This document shows, piece by piece, positions 26,325 through 37,713 of a stretch of DNA of 64,000 nt. The position numbers and the translations under genes were made by a program. Numbering within the stretch: the first letter of the stretch is position 1; each line of letters starts with the position of its first letter. A model generated the notes under the pieces. That model saw only the letters and a program-made list of their open reading frames with translations, was not told where the DNA came from and did no database searches. The stretch comes from Hemibagrus wyckioides. Lineage: Eukaryota; Chordata; Actinopteri; Siluriformes; Bagridae. The DNA lies in the NCBI RefSeq assembly GCF_019097595.1, contig NC_080715.1, positions 27,750,855 to 27,814,854 on the forward strand, written 5' to 3'.

Positions 26325-26549
26325 TGTGGCTCTGGGTTGTTGATCAGAAGGTAAAAGTTCAAGCCCCAGCACTGCCAAGCTGATACTGTTGGACCATTCA
26401 GCAAGGACCTTAACCCTATCTGCTCTAGGGGCACTGTATCATAACTGCCCCTATGCTCTGACCCCAGTTTCCTAAGCTGGGATATGCAAAGAAAAGAATT
26501 CCACGATGCTGTGATGTATGTGTGGTGATAAATGCTTCTTCTTCTTCTA
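26325..26549 (+). repeat. tRNA-type SINE (family B), near full length
   Basis: Head 'ggctctgggttgttgatcag', B-box 'gttcaagcccc', body 'agcactgccaagctg' and 'ctctaggggcactgtatcat', 'tctgaccccagtttcctaag', tail 'aagaaaagaattccac' and a CTT-rich end. The A-box part is truncated at the 5' side. This copy shows the full body missing from the copy at 5529. Confidence 0.8.
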
Positions 26550-27826
26550 AAAATGCTCCAAAAACAGAAGAGAAGTCAGAGCTATCCATGATTCAGACGA
26601 TTTATCACTGAGCTGAAAAAGGCAACTGTAATGTTGCTGCAATTAAGTGTAATTGTTATGATGCCCCATTTCTCCACTTGTTGAAGACCTTCACAATGTT
26701 CCTTCATAAGACCTTTTGAGCTCATGTACATGCTTTCATACAAGTCTGGCAAATGTGTGATAACTGGTTTTGAACATGGGCTCGAATGTGATTGCTTCAT
26801 GCAGCGCACACCAGGTTATTGTAAGTTTGTTCTTTTTCTTATTGAGTGTGTTGACTTTTTTTATACCTAACTGAATATAAATGAAAAAAAAAACATGGCT
26901 AAACATGAATCCACACTAATTAGGTGAATAAAAAGAAAACAGAAGACAAAGAAGCAATTTTTTCAAATGGGTCTGATTCAACATGAACTCTGAACGAACA
27001 TGAGCCAAAGAATCTGCTAGTGAGTCAGAGTTTTCTAATCGCTAGATGATTTGCTGGATGATTTCAATTAAATAAAATACTAATAAGGGCTTTTCATATT
27101 TGAAATAAACTCTGGATAAATGGAATCCTGGGTTATCTCATTTTATGTTTCTCATTGCTCATCTGTTAACAAATAATTCTGGGAATTCATAATGTGACAT
27201 TTCACACTAGCGTACGTAAATCCTGGGTTCATTCTTATTTGTATATTTGCAAACATGATTAGATGAATACAGTGCATAACCGGTTTAAAACTCATTCTTT
27301 TGCATCAGTGAGAACAATTCTTACCATGTAAATCCTCCTCAGCTGTTTTAAGCCTCCTGAGATGCACGAAAGCAAGAAAACAAAGACCAAAAAAGACAAA
27401 AGAAAGAAAACACAGCAGAGCAAATGATATGAATATATTTGTTTAATTCCTTGTGAGCACAAAGAGACTCGGTTATTTCTGACTGTGCTATCCAGTTTGT
27501 CCTGAACAGACTTTTCTCTTTTCTCCTTGCACCAGTTGATACCATTTGACCTTTTTTCTTTTTTCAATTTCTCCCACAAATACTGCAATTATGATATGAG
27601 ACACACAATGTTTAGTTTCTAATTGTCTGTCTGTTGCTAATCATACAGCTATAACAATCTTGCATAGCATTGTTTCATACTGTACACATTTGCTAATACA
27701 ATCCCACCTGAGGGTAAGAGGGTAAGAGGTAGTTATACAATATACAGACTGTTTTCTGTTCTGGCACCAAGGTGGTGGAAAGAACTTCCCCTAGATGTCC
27801 AAGTCACTGGCTATGTTCAAATTATG
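26550..27826. other. Unique non-coding stretch
   Basis: No gene recognised. Frames at 27292-27588 and 26582-26809 on the minus strand lack any recognisable domain. Confidence 0.45.
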
Positions 27827-27995
27827 GGTGGGCGCTGCTAGCGCAAGTGGTTCAGGCTCTGGGTCGTTGACTGGAAGAATGGTGTTCAAGCCACAGTACT
27901 GCCAAACTGCCCTTGAGTAAGGCCCCAAAGGGCCCTGCATCATGGCTCACCCTGCAATCTGACCCCAACCCTCCAAGGATGTGGGATATACAACT
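27827..27995 (+). repeat. tRNA-type SINE (family B)
   Basis: A-box-like 'gctagcgcaagtggttcagg', B-box 'gttcaagccac', then 'agtactgccaaactgcc', 'gagtaaggcccc', 'ctgcatcatggctcaccctg' and 'ctgaccccaaccctcc'. The tail after 27995 is diverged. Confidence 0.8.
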
Positions 27996-28182
27996 TTAAG
28001 TCATTATCAAAGACCTAGCTCTTATTTTCCCTGTTTGCCTTATGTATAAAAAAAAAAAAAACAGCTTCTGATATATTTTCTCCCAACAAAGTTTTTAGTC
28101 TGATTGTATCCTCAGTCTGTGACCTATTGAACTAGTGTTGTTGTATTACTTGATAGAGATTGATAGAGATTTTCTTTTGTAC

Positions 28183-28229
28183 ATTTCTCTGGAGAAAGGC
28201 GTCTGCCAAATGCTAGAAATGTAAATGTT
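28183..28229 (+). repeat. SINE family A tail fragment
   Basis: Only the tail word 'gagaaaggcgtctgccaaat' and 'gctagaaatgtaaatg' remains. It is comparable with the tail at 22110-22140. Confidence 0.5.
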
Positions 28230-28357
28230 GGGTTAACTCTGCAAAAGAATTACCCAGGGGTAAAAAAGTGGTAACCCTGCTAACATCTGCTTCTAAATTA
28301 CAAAGTGTGAAAATTTCTTCTACCCAGGTTTAAAAGCAGGGTTTAGGAAATGACATA

Positions 28358-28951
28358 CAGTGGAAGCTGTTCTTAAGGAACATTTGTATTGTGAAATGAA
28401 TTTTCCCATAAGAAATAATGTAAATGCAGATAATCTGTTCCAGTCACTCAAAAATATTAGCAATATTACCAGTACGAAGCGTATGTAAACTGTATGGCTG
28501 CTTACAAAGAACTGAAACAAGCCAAGCATTCCAGGTCAAGGGTCCTCACAGGAAGTCGTGCCACCAAGCTTGGGCTAAAACTAGAACAGACCACCCACAC
28601 CACCATTCTGTCAACAAAAAAACACCAGAAAAATCACCTAGCTTTTGAATGCACGCTAAAGGCAAAGTTGGTATCATGGGTTGATTCTTCTGAAACAGCT
28701 TTCGCTGACTGAAAAAAAAAAAAATCACAAAATTTGTAAACTCGCTTTGTTTAGCTTCACTTGGCTTTCCACTGACGCAAACAAGTTTTGAACATGTCCC
28801 AGACGTACACACAACTTAGCCGGTTTTCGGTTTGGTTCGGTTTGTTTGTATGGCAAAAATGCTTCGGAGACTGATGCAAATTTATTGCAAAATTTAAATT
28901 CATGAGGCGAAAATTCATAATGGAGGTCATTCGTATGCCGAAGTCCCACTG
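28358..28951 (+). mobile_element. TA-flanked MITE (family M), copy 3
   Basis: Begins 'cagtggaagctgttc' after TA (28356-28357) and ends 'gaagtcccactg' before TA (28952-28953). Shares the whole interior with copies 1 and 5 in the same orientation, including 'cttacaaagaactgaaacaa' and 'aggaagtcgtgccaccaagc'. Apparent open frames on either strand (for example 28494-28712) recur in the other copies because the DNA is related, not because they encode a protein. Confidence 0.88.
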
Positions 28952-29245
28952 TATAATGTTTTATTTTGAGTATGTTGTGTTGTGGGCAACTTTCATCTGC
29001 TTACGTCTCTTCCTAACTAATCCATCCTTGAGTTGACAGGAGTATTAATGCACACACATGGATTAAAATAAAGCCATAATTAACCTTGGTTATATTATCA
29101 GATACTTCTTTGGCAGTGTAATTTTTTTTTTCTTCTTTTTGCGACCTGTGGATATACATATAACTAAGGATTAATGCATGTTGTGAAATTGGACCTTGAC
29201 AAAAAACAAAAATTAGCACTAGCAGCAGTTTTTCATCTCATGTAG
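28952..29245. other. Unique non-coding stretch
   Basis: No gene or recognised repeat is seen. Confidence 0.5.
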
Positions 29246-29465
29246 CTCAGATTGCTCAGGATGCTAGTAGGTGTTCCTGGCATTAGTTACCATGGTTACA
29301 CTGGTAGAGCCAGGCTAATGTAATATCCACAGAAATGATATCTGTACAAGCTAGCTACAGAAGGTTTATAAAATGCATCAGTGGATATTAGTGTGGTAAT
29401 AAGCTCAAAATGACATTTTATTCTTCATGATTTTCTGCAAGCTGAAAAGGGTTTGATTACAGAAA
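29246..29465 (+). repeat. Duplicated segment X, copy 1
   Basis: About 200 bases ('ggatgctagtaggtgttcct' to 'tcttcatgattttctg') recur at 30478-30680 in the same orientation with few differences. The function is unknown. Confidence 0.85.
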
Positions 29466-29924
29466 TAGTAGGGCAAAAAATAGATAAAATGATAAAATGT
29501 TTGAGGTATATCAAATGGATGTTTCACAGTCAGAGGCAGAGAAAGAAACATTTTTGCTGAAGACATTTTATGTCTTTAATGGTGGTTGACAAAATGCTGC
29601 TTTGTCACTTCACTTCATTGTTTTATTTTCTTCTTCATGGTGACTTCATCAACATTATTTTCTTCTTCATGGTGACTTTATCATCAACTGTCCATCCTTC
29701 CCAAAGAATCGTGAACCATTATAGTTTTAAAAATTTTAAAACTCTGCAATTTTTTTTGAGCCAGTCCATCTACTGACTCAGACCCGGTCTCCATGGCAAG
29801 ATTTGAATCCTAGAAAAAGATCTTTCTGTTTTCTTTCCTCTGTGTAAAGTGTATCATCAGTGACCCATCGGTCAGCCTCCAGTCTGAGGTCTGATGTATA
29901 AATACCTGCTTTGTATAACACATA

Positions 29925-30110
29925 CTAGGTGACTTTTGCTGACTCACAGCTTGAGGGTTTCAGGTTTGACCCTGAGCTTTGATTGCTGTCTGTGTCGAGT
30001 TTCTCATTTCATTTGTGTCTTATATTTTAGGTTTTCTGGTTTTAAAATCTCCCATCTCCCAATATGTGGACTGCTGTATGGGTATGAGGGTCTGTGATTG
30101 ATTGGTGTCC
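29925..30110 (+). repeat. SINE body relic (family C-like), plus orientation
   Basis: 'ctgtctgtgtcgagtttctc', a later 'tttctggttttaaaatctcc' and 'tgattgattggtgtcctatg' follow the order of a common fish SINE body. Strongly diverged. Confidence 0.45.
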
Positions 30111-30189
30111 TATGCAGAAGCTCAGTGTTTACACAACTGTACTTCTTGACTCTCTATTACACAGTTATTGAAGAAGGATTATTTAGAAT

Positions 30190-30300
30190 CAAAGAATCTT
30201 GTGTCACATAGATGAGGCTGGGTTATTTTATGAGTCTAGTTCCTCTCAAGGTTTCTTCCTTATGTCATCTCAGGACATTTTTCCTTGCGATTGAAGCCAC
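30190..30300 (-). repeat. Dispersed fish repeat E, copy 1
   Basis: 'ctagttcctctcaaggtttc', 'ttccttatgtcatctcagga' and 'tttttccttgcgattga' are the reverse complement of 53090-53215. Related text ('ctgctttgggacaatgg' and 'aaaagcatgatacaaatac') occurs at 30940-30990. I recognise this as a widely dispersed fish repeat but cannot name it. Confidence 0.6.
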
Positions 30301-30339
30301 TGGCTTGATCACTGTGGAACTATCCATAGCTTGTGTAGA

Positions 30340-30990
30340 TACACTGGGGATAGGGTGGAGATACCCTGGAGAAGATTCCATGCCAGTGCAGGGTACAATC
30401 AAACACTCATTCACAATTTAGAGATGACAATCAGCCTACAATACATGTTTTTGGATTGGGGGATGAAACCCCCTGAAGCACAGGATGCTAGTGGGTGTTT
30501 TTGGCATTAGTTGTCATGGTTACACCGGTAGGCTAATGTAATATCTACAGAAATGATATCTGTGCAAGCTAGCTACAGAAGGTTTATAAAATGCATCATT
30601 GGATTTTAGTGTCGTAATAAGCTCAAAATGACATTTTATTCTTCATGATTCTCTGCCATCTATTTCTGAAAACTGAAAAAGGTTTGGGCAAAAAGTAGAT
30701 ATACTACTTTGGGGACAAGTTGGGGATACCCTGGAGGAAGTCCCAAGCCAGTGCAGGGTACAATCACACACTCATTCACACCTCAACATATAATGCATGT
30801 CTTTGGACTGGGGAATGAAGCACAGGGTAACTGGAAACTCCACACACATTAGAATTGAATCCCCAACCCTGGAGGTGAAGGCAAACCTGCTAACCACTAA
30901 GTCATTAAAATATCTAGAATTTCTATTTTTCCATAAATCTGCTTTGGGACAATGGCCATTGTTAAAAGCATGATACAAATACAACTGAAT
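30340..30990 (+). repeat. Interleaved duplication Y1-X2-Y2
   Basis: Segment Y ('gataccctggagaagattcc' then 'ccagtgcagggtacaatca') occurs at 30357-30480 and again at 30727-30905. Segment X copy 2 (30478-30680) lies between, matching 29246-29465. Y itself is part of an antisense family C SINE, with 'gatgacaatcagcctaca' and a right-hand 'gctaaccactaagtcatt'. The arrangement points to a tandem or ectopic duplication followed by divergence. Confidence 0.7.
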
Positions 30991-31390
30991 TAAATTGACT
31001 CCCTGCTTTCCACCCTTAAACTCAAGCCTTAAGCATTAAGTGCCTACTGAATTGCTCCAAATGTAAAAAGAGAAGTGGCCAAGCATTGTTTTTTTAATCA
31101 TGGGTCCCAATATACAGTCGCTCAGTGTCTAAACCTCCATGTGTGGTTTTAAAACTCATGACAACTCCTCCCACTCGCTCTGACACAGCGTACAAAGAAC
31201 AGAGCTTCATCGTTTGATCCTTCATCTCTACAGCTGGCCATCATCCAGTCCCAGCGTTCTAGTAGATCTTCACGTCATCAGATGTCTGCTCTTTCATTTT
31301 CTCTCTCATTATGTGTGTAATGAAGAGGAGCCTGGCAGACAATGTGTGAACTTCGCTGTCCTCCTTTTTTCCAACACGGTCTAAACCTGA

Positions 31391-31423
<33 letters not shown>

Positions 31424-31591
31424 CCACCCCAGAAACTGTCACAAAGATGAAATACACTATAACCAAGTGTCATGAAGCCTAGATCCAAGTTGACAGTAGG
31501 GCTTCAAACACAGCTTTTGCCAACTCATCGCCAAACGGTGACTTTCTATGTCAGCCAGGAGTCTCTCTGTCTCTCTCTCTCTTACTCTCTC

Positions 31592-31658
<67 letters not shown>

Positions 31659-32757
31659 ACCACAGCTGTGACCTAGCTTCACCCTTCTGTGGCAACATGC
31701 CTTTACTATGACAAATTTGCTCATTGCATTTTGCTCATCAGCCTTACGCACTCTAGCCAATACCAAAACCACCTGGATGATGTGATTAATGTACACATTG
31801 CTTGATAACACACCCAGTTCTTTACATCATAAGTACAATAGAGGAGGAAAGGAGGTGGATGAGGTGATTTGCCTCTTTTCTCTTCCACAGTAAGGAAGCA
31901 CAGCTCCAATACGATGACTCTTCCTTAGGTACTGTATGTGTATGTGTGTGTGTGTTTGGCCTAGTAGTCTTTAGCTGTGTAGGGAAATGCCTGCAGAGAC
32001 CCAGATGCACGATAACCCACAGCACAAATCTAAGATAGAAAATATTCACCTGCTTTTCAGGTGATGGATGGAGCAGTCGAATGTGCACACACATAGAAAA
32101 AGGTTGAGTTTGTTTTCTTCTCTGTCCCCAGTGTGTGAGTCACATTCAGCTAAACTAAACTTAATTAACTTCTTTAACTGAAAGATTTCCTTCAGGATAT
32201 TGAGGTTAGGTATTCATTATCTGCCTTAATAATTATGTCAATAAAAATCTACAGACTTGAACTAGTTCATTACATATTGACATAATTGTCAAGTGATATC
32301 TCTATTTCTTAATCTCTGTTTAATCTGTGTTCTTTTAAATAAAAAAAAAAATATTGAGGGCACTTATTTGATAACTTGATGCTATGTAGGCAGATTTGTA
32401 TGTAGATTTGTATGCAGTCCTGCACTGCAAAGCAAAATAAAAATAAAATAAATAAAATAAAAAAATTAATTAAGAGAAATAATAAATAAATTAATTAATA
32501 AAAAAGTACAAAAAATAGAAATAGTGTATAAATTTAATAAAGTCATTCTTATACTTCAAATATTCTAAATTTATTTTGAAAAAAATTATGTTCAGGTTTT
32601 CTTAAATATCAATGTTTACTGCATTAAATAATAATAATAATAAAAATAATAATAAATAATAAACTTTCTATTTAATCATTACTGGAAATGAACACATGTT
32701 GAATCATATACATGTTAATTGAAGACAAATGCATTCACCAGTGTTTATTCAATTCAT
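30991..32757. other. Non-coding stretch with CT/CA microsatellites and A-rich tract
   Basis: No gene recognised. CT run at about 31390-31414, a compound CT/CA tract at 31561-31658, GT near 31937-31955, and A/T-only stretches with AAAT and AAT units at 32420-32520 and 32624-32660. Confidence 0.6.
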
Positions 32758-32942
32758 GACATTTACATTTCTGGCATTTAGCAGACTCCTTTATCCATAG
32801 CAACTTACATTTTATCTCATTTTTTACAACTGAGGGATTAAGGGTTAAGGGCCTTGCTAAGGGGCCCAGCAATGAAAGCTTGGTGTACCTGGGATTCAAA
32901 CTCACAGTAGTCCGTCTTAACCACTAAGCTACCACATCCCCC
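32758..32942 (-). repeat. tRNA-type SINE (family A)
   Basis: Left tail 'tttacatttctggcatttag', middle 'gggccttgctaaggggccca', B-box sense 'gggattcaaactcac', and head 'cttaaccactaagctaccac'. Near full length, antisense. Confidence 0.85.
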
Positions 32943-33047
32943 TGAAAAAATTTAATCCAGGTAAATTAGCAAAAATTAAATGACAAATTGTTCCTAAATT
33001 TTGAGAAATATTGGAATTTTGCAATTTAGTCAGTGAATAATTGCAAG

Positions 33048-33372
33048 CATGGGTTGTTCAGTGGTTAGCACATGTGTCTCGGACCTCTAGGTTTGGGGGT
33101 TCGAGAACCACTGCATGGAGACTTTTCATATTTTGTCCTTTTTCAGTACTGCTTACTCAACACGAGGTTATGGGGAGCATATGCCAGAGGATGAGGGCCA
33201 TCATAGGGCACAATCACACACACAATACAGGACACGTCTTTGGTCTAGAGGAGGAAACAGGAGTACACGGAGGAAACCCCCAAAGCAACAACACACCACA
33301 CACAGGGCAAAGGCATGACTTTAACCCCCAACCTCAGAAGTTCAAGGCAAGCACCTAATGTTAACCACTTAT
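33048..33372 (-). repeat. Family C SINE pair, head-to-tail inversion
   Basis: A plus-strand head fragment (33050-33125: 'gtggttagcacatgtgtctc', 'gttcgagaacc') is joined to a minus-strand body (33140-33372: 'acacgaggttatgggga', 'ggaggaaacaggagtacacg', 'tgttaaccactt'). The two pieces are in opposite orientation, so this is either two insertions or an inversion within one copy. Confidence 0.65.
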
Positions 33373-34510
33373 TCACCTTTGAGGTGTATCATGAGATGTA
33401 TTTCATTTATCAGTGTCATAAATCGATCTCTCAGGTTAACACAAGCCCTCTTGCTAAGCAATGCATTAATTTGTGTGCATCTGCCGCCACTTCTGACACA
33501 ATCAAATCATCAAGTCCCACTGGCAATTACTATAGGGCTATGATCATTCATTCACAGAGGACTGTGTTCACGCTCTCCTGCATGCTCCATGATCCGTGCA
33601 ATGCGTTCGTTGTCTGAGTAAAATAAGTGTGTTAATTAATCTGGAATTCAGGCTTCAATGCACCAAGATTTCCCAAAGGGTTCAAGGGAAAGCGCAAGCA
33701 AGCCTTCATATCCAGAATAAGGATGTGACAAGCAAGGTCGAAACATTTCCATGATTGTTCACTGTTTGCCCATGTGCATGGCTACTGGATGTGGAAAAGG
33801 CTACTAGTCCTCAGGGTTCACATTTTTGCTCTTGCTGATACACCTGAACTAGATATAATTTGTCTTCATTGTCTGGATTCAGTGGTTTTGAGAGATCTGA
33901 AGTCCTGGAGGACCAGTTATACTGGAAAGTATAAAAAAGTGTCAAATCTTGTTTTTTTTCTGAGATTTATTTGTTAACAAAAGGTGCTGAGTCAAAAGGG
34001 AGTGTAATCATACAATGTGTCTAATTAAGCTGGAGGGTTGCTAACACTGACATTGTGAGAAATACACACACACACACACACACACACAGAGAAGCAAAAG
34101 GGCAGAGAGCTCATCAGAGACAGAGAGGCAGACAGGAAGAACTCCTAAGGGTTCTGTGGTAATCCTCATAAACATTGCTCCAGTCAGACTGATGCTAATG
34201 CACCATGTCTGCTGGCACATACACTCTCTGCCCCAACGCCACTCAAGGGATGGTAAGAGAATGGGATCACAATACAGTATATCTCCTCCAGGACACACAC
34301 ACACACACACATACACACACACAAAACACATATTGTAAAGGTCGACGCTAATTATGAAGAACACATTACGTTAAAGTATCGTGTTCATGTAATTACTGCA
34401 GATCGCTTTTTTAATAGTATCAATTAACAGAACATGTTTTTAACTTCAGTAACATGTTTCAATTAGTTTAGAAAGAAAGCTTTTAAATGTATTTACGGAA
34501 CAGCGGCTTC
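33373..34510. other. Non-coding stretch with AC microsatellites
   Basis: No gene recognised. AC runs at about 34063-34088 and 34292-34324 explain the Cys/Val-rich minus-strand frame at 34041-34364. Confidence 0.55.
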
Positions 34511-34515
34511 ACAGC
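34511..34515. other. Target-site duplication ACAGC, left copy
   Basis: Five bases immediately outside the left LTR match those immediately outside the right LTR (39137-39141). A 5-bp duplication is usual for Ty3/Gypsy integrases. Confidence 0.93.
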
Positions 34516-34835
34516 TGTCTTAGTTAGCTGGGGAACGAACCAGACGGGTCAGGTATGCACTCAAAGGGAGATTTATTTGTGGCCAGAACACAAAAACGTT
34601 CTTGAAGGCAAAGGAATCAACTCAGGAAATCATGTCTAATACCAAAACTTAGACAAGCAGGAAAAAAGGCTGGCATCAAGCATAACGTGACACTCAAAAA
34701 CAGACGCTAATACTCGCCGCTGATTCTGGCGAGTTTGGCCTTTAAATACAAATTCTGGCTAATTGCCAGCAGGTGCGGCGACGGCATTCAGGTGACTAGG
34801 GCGTGGTGACGTCAGAGTCCCGCAGATCCGTGACA
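34516..34835 (-). repeat. 3' LTR of the Gypsy element (320 bp)
   Basis: Plus strand runs from 'tgtcttagttagctgggg' to 'gcagatccgtgaca'. In element sense it starts TGTCACGG and ends with AAGACA. It contains the TATA-like TATTTAAA and the 'GGCGAGTATT' word that pairs with the putative primer site. The end of pol runs into it, to a stop at 34796-34798. Confidence 0.97.
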
Positions 34836-36310
34836 GTACCCTCCTCCCCACGGGCGTCTCCAGACGTCCGGATTCGACGACAGGGTCGCCCCCGGCCTCT
34901 GGGAGCGGGCCGGTCCGGTCGACGTTGATGGAATTTGGAGAGGAGCGTGGGATCAAGGATGTCTTCACGATTCACCCACGACCTCTCCTCCGGACCGTAT
35001 CCTTCCCAGTCGACTAGGTATTGGAGTTGGCTGCCCTGTCGTCATGAGTTGAGGATTTCCCGGACCTGGTAGACTGTGTCGTCTGCGACCACCTCTGGTC
35101 GCTGCGATTCGGCCATCTCTGTGGAGGAAGGGAGAATGGGGTCAATATAGGGTTTTAGAAGTGATGCATGAAAAGAGGATGAGATCCGATATTGTGCCGG
35201 CAGGTCCAGTTCAAACGTCACTTCATTTATGGCGCGTCGGATGGTAAAAGGTCCGATGTATCGGGGGCTCAGCTTTCTACAGGGAAGTTTGAGCCGCAGA
35301 TCACGCGTAGAAAGCCAGACCTTGTCTCTCGCCTGGTATAGGGGTGCTTCCAGCCTGCGGGTATCGGCCTGATGTTTGTGCCGGCTTACAGCGCGGTGCA
35401 GATGAGTGTGTGCCGATTCCCAGACCCTCTCACTCTCTCTGAACCAGTAGTCTACGGCGGGGATTTCTGAAGGTTCTCCAGACCACGGGAACAGAGGTGG
35501 CTGGTAACCGAGCACGCACTGGAACGGAGTGAGTCCTGTAGTGTCCTGGCGAAGTGAATTCTGTGCGTACTCGGCCCAGGGCAGGTATTGGCTCCAGGTA
35601 TTCTGGTGATCTCGGCAGTAGGCACGCAGGTAGCGTCCGATCTCCTGGACCTTGCGCTCGGTCTGGCTGTTTGTCTGGGGATGATAACCAGAAGATAGAC
35701 TGATTGATACATTTAATTTCTTAAAGAAACTTCACCATACCTTGGATGTAAATTGGGGTCCCCTGTCTGATACGATGTCCTCTGGAATGCCGAAATTTCG
35801 GAAGATGTGATGGAAGAGAGCTTCAGCCGTCTCTAAGGCGGTAGGTAAACCTCGGAGCGGAATAAGTTTACACGCCTTAGAGAACCGGTCTACCACGACG
35901 AGAATAGTGGTGTAATTTTCGGATGAGGGCAAGTTGGTGACGAAATCGACTCCCAGATGGGACCAGGGCCGATGAGGAATCGGGAGTGGAATGAGCTTGC
36001 CCTCCCGCAGCCGGTGTGGCGTGCATATGACGGCACAGACCGAGCATCCTTTCACAAAATGTGCAACTTCTCGCGCCATGTTCGGCCACCAATACCTGTT
36101 TCTCAGGAGTGAGAGGGTTCTCTGTCTGCCTGGATGCCCAGAGCCCGGAGAGGAGTGCAACGAGTCCAGCAAGCATAAACGACAGGATGTGGGCACATAA
36201 ATTTTCCCCTCCGGGCTTCCCGGCGGAGCAGGTTCCTCCGAGGTGGCGGCATGGATCTCGTCATCAAGGGACCATAGAATGGGACTGACAAAGAGCTCAG
36301 GCGGTAATAT
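34796..36310 (-). pseudogene. pol: Integrase plus chromodomain, broken
   Basis: One frame runs from about 36300 to 34796. It holds an HHCC zinc-binding region (His14, His21, Cys51, Cys54 counting from 36196) and the DDE catalytic triad: Asp at 35947 (Gly-Val-Asp-Phe), Asp144 (Ser-Asp-Arg-Gly) and Glu at about 35659. The D-35-E spacing is normal. A TGA at 35732-35734 separates the second Asp from the Glu. The chromodomain (about 35085-34940, with the Val-Asp-Trp-Glu-Gly-Tyr phrase) is cut by a second TGA at 35042-35044. Both TGA codons could come from CGA by CpG decay. Integrase inserts the cDNA, and the chromodomain of chromoviruses steers it to particular chromatin. This copy yields neither whole protein. 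Confidence 0.93.
34836..34851 (-). other. Polypurine tract
   Basis: In element sense the bases just before the 3' LTR read GTGGGGAGGAGGGTAC. This G-rich polypurine tract is the expected primer for plus-strand DNA synthesis, resistant to the element's RNase H. Confidence 0.85.
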
Positions 36311-37713
36311 GGCCTTGATTCTTCTAATTTCTGCTCTGGGGTGTGGACACGTGACAGAGCATCTGCTTTGACGTTTTTATGCCCCGGGCAGTAGGTAACC
36401 GTAAATTGAAACCTTGTGAAGAAGAGAGCCCAACGCGCTTGCCGAGGATTTAATCGCTTGGCTTCTCGGAGGTATTGGAGGTTTTTATGATCAGTGATCA
36501 CTTCAAACGGATGTTTAGCACCCTCGAGCCAGTGCCGCCATTCCTCTAGGGCTAATTTGATTGCCAGTAGTTCACGGTTCCCAATATCGTAATTTTGCTC
36601 CGCCGGGGATAACTTCTTTGAGAAGAAAGCGCATGGACGGAGTACCGCGGGGTCACCCCCGCGCTGAGATAACACTGCTCCGACCCCCACGGAGGAGGCG
36701 TCTACCTCTACTATGAATGGGTAAGTGGGATCGGGGTGTGTTAAGGTGGGTGCGGAACAGAAAGCGGCTTTCAGATCTTGGAAGGCGTCTCCGGCTTCGG
36801 CGGTCCAGTCAAGTTTCTTAGGACTGTATCGAAGAAGAGAAGTAAGCGGGGCAGCGTGCTGGCTGTAACCTGCCACGAAGCGACGGTAAAAGTCCGCGAA
36901 CCCCAGAAAGCGTTGTAATTCTTTGACCGTTTGCGGCTTTGGCCACTCCCTCACGGCTTGTACTTTGGCTTGATCCATCCGAATGCCATTGGCGGATATA
37001 ACATATCCCAGGAAATGTATTGAGAGCTGATGAAACTCGCATTTCTCCAGTTTAAGGAAGAGGTGGTATTGTCGAAGACGAGCGAGCACCTGCCGGACAT
37101 GATGGATGTGTGTAGCGCGGTTTGGGGAATAAATTAGGATGTCATCTATGTACACCACTACGAAGCGATGTAGCATGTCCCGAAGAATCTCATTCATGAA
37201 GTTCTGGAAAACAGAGGGGGCGTTGGCGAGACCGTAGGGCATGACACGATATTCATAATGTCCGGCAGGGGTGATGAAAGCTGTTTTCCATTCATCGCCA
37301 CGGCGGATTCGGATCAGGTTATACGCGCTCCGGAGATCAAGCTTGGTGAAGATGCGCAATCCTCGAAGTTCTTCAAGTGCCGCAGGGACCAGAGGTAAGG
37401 GGTAGGCGAACTTCACCGTTTGGGCGTTTAGTTTCCTGTAATCGATGCAGGGCCGTAGTCCCCCATCCTTCTTAGCCACGAAGAAAAAACTGGACCCCGC
37501 CGGGGAGGTAGACGGGCGTAAAAACCCTTGGTGTAACGCTTCCTGAATGTACTCCTCCATCGCTTTATGTTCCGGGACAGACAGAGGGTAGATGTGTCCT
37601 TTGGGCATTTTGGCATCAGGCTGGAGCTCTATCGCGCAATCCCATGGCCGGTGCAGAGGTAGCTTAGTGGCGGCGGTCTTACAGAAGACGTCCCTGAAGT
37701 GGCGAGATCCACT
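36290..37713 (-). pseudogene. pol: Reverse transcriptase and RNase H, mostly intact frame
   Basis: The longest open frame of the window (501 codons from the ATG at 37608) also reads on upstream to about 37713. RT catalytic Asp residues are Asp91 (Lys-Leu-Asp-Leu-Arg-Ser-Ala-Tyr) and Asp155-Asp156 in Tyr-Ile-Asp-Asp. The Lys-Lys-Asp-Gly-Gly phrase (46-50) and the Met-Pro-Tyr-Gly-Leu phrase are present. RNase H follows, with Asp303, Glu346, Asp373 and Asp416 (Ala-Asp-Ala-Leu-Ser-Arg). The frame is lost in the linker at about 36290-36320, where similarity moves to the integrase frame, so residues after roughly 430 are out of frame. The Met at 37608 is not a natural start; pol is normally made as part of a polyprotein. 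The enzyme region itself looks intact but is cut off from protease and integrase. Confidence 0.96.

Noticed and set aside
28494..28712. Short protein recurring at 14891, 28424, 47855 and 61031
   Set aside because: The similarity is at DNA level within MITE copies, with different frames and stops, and no family domain.
36103..37608. 501-codon open frame as a host gene
   Set aside because: It encodes RT and RNase H of the Gypsy element and lies between its LTRs.
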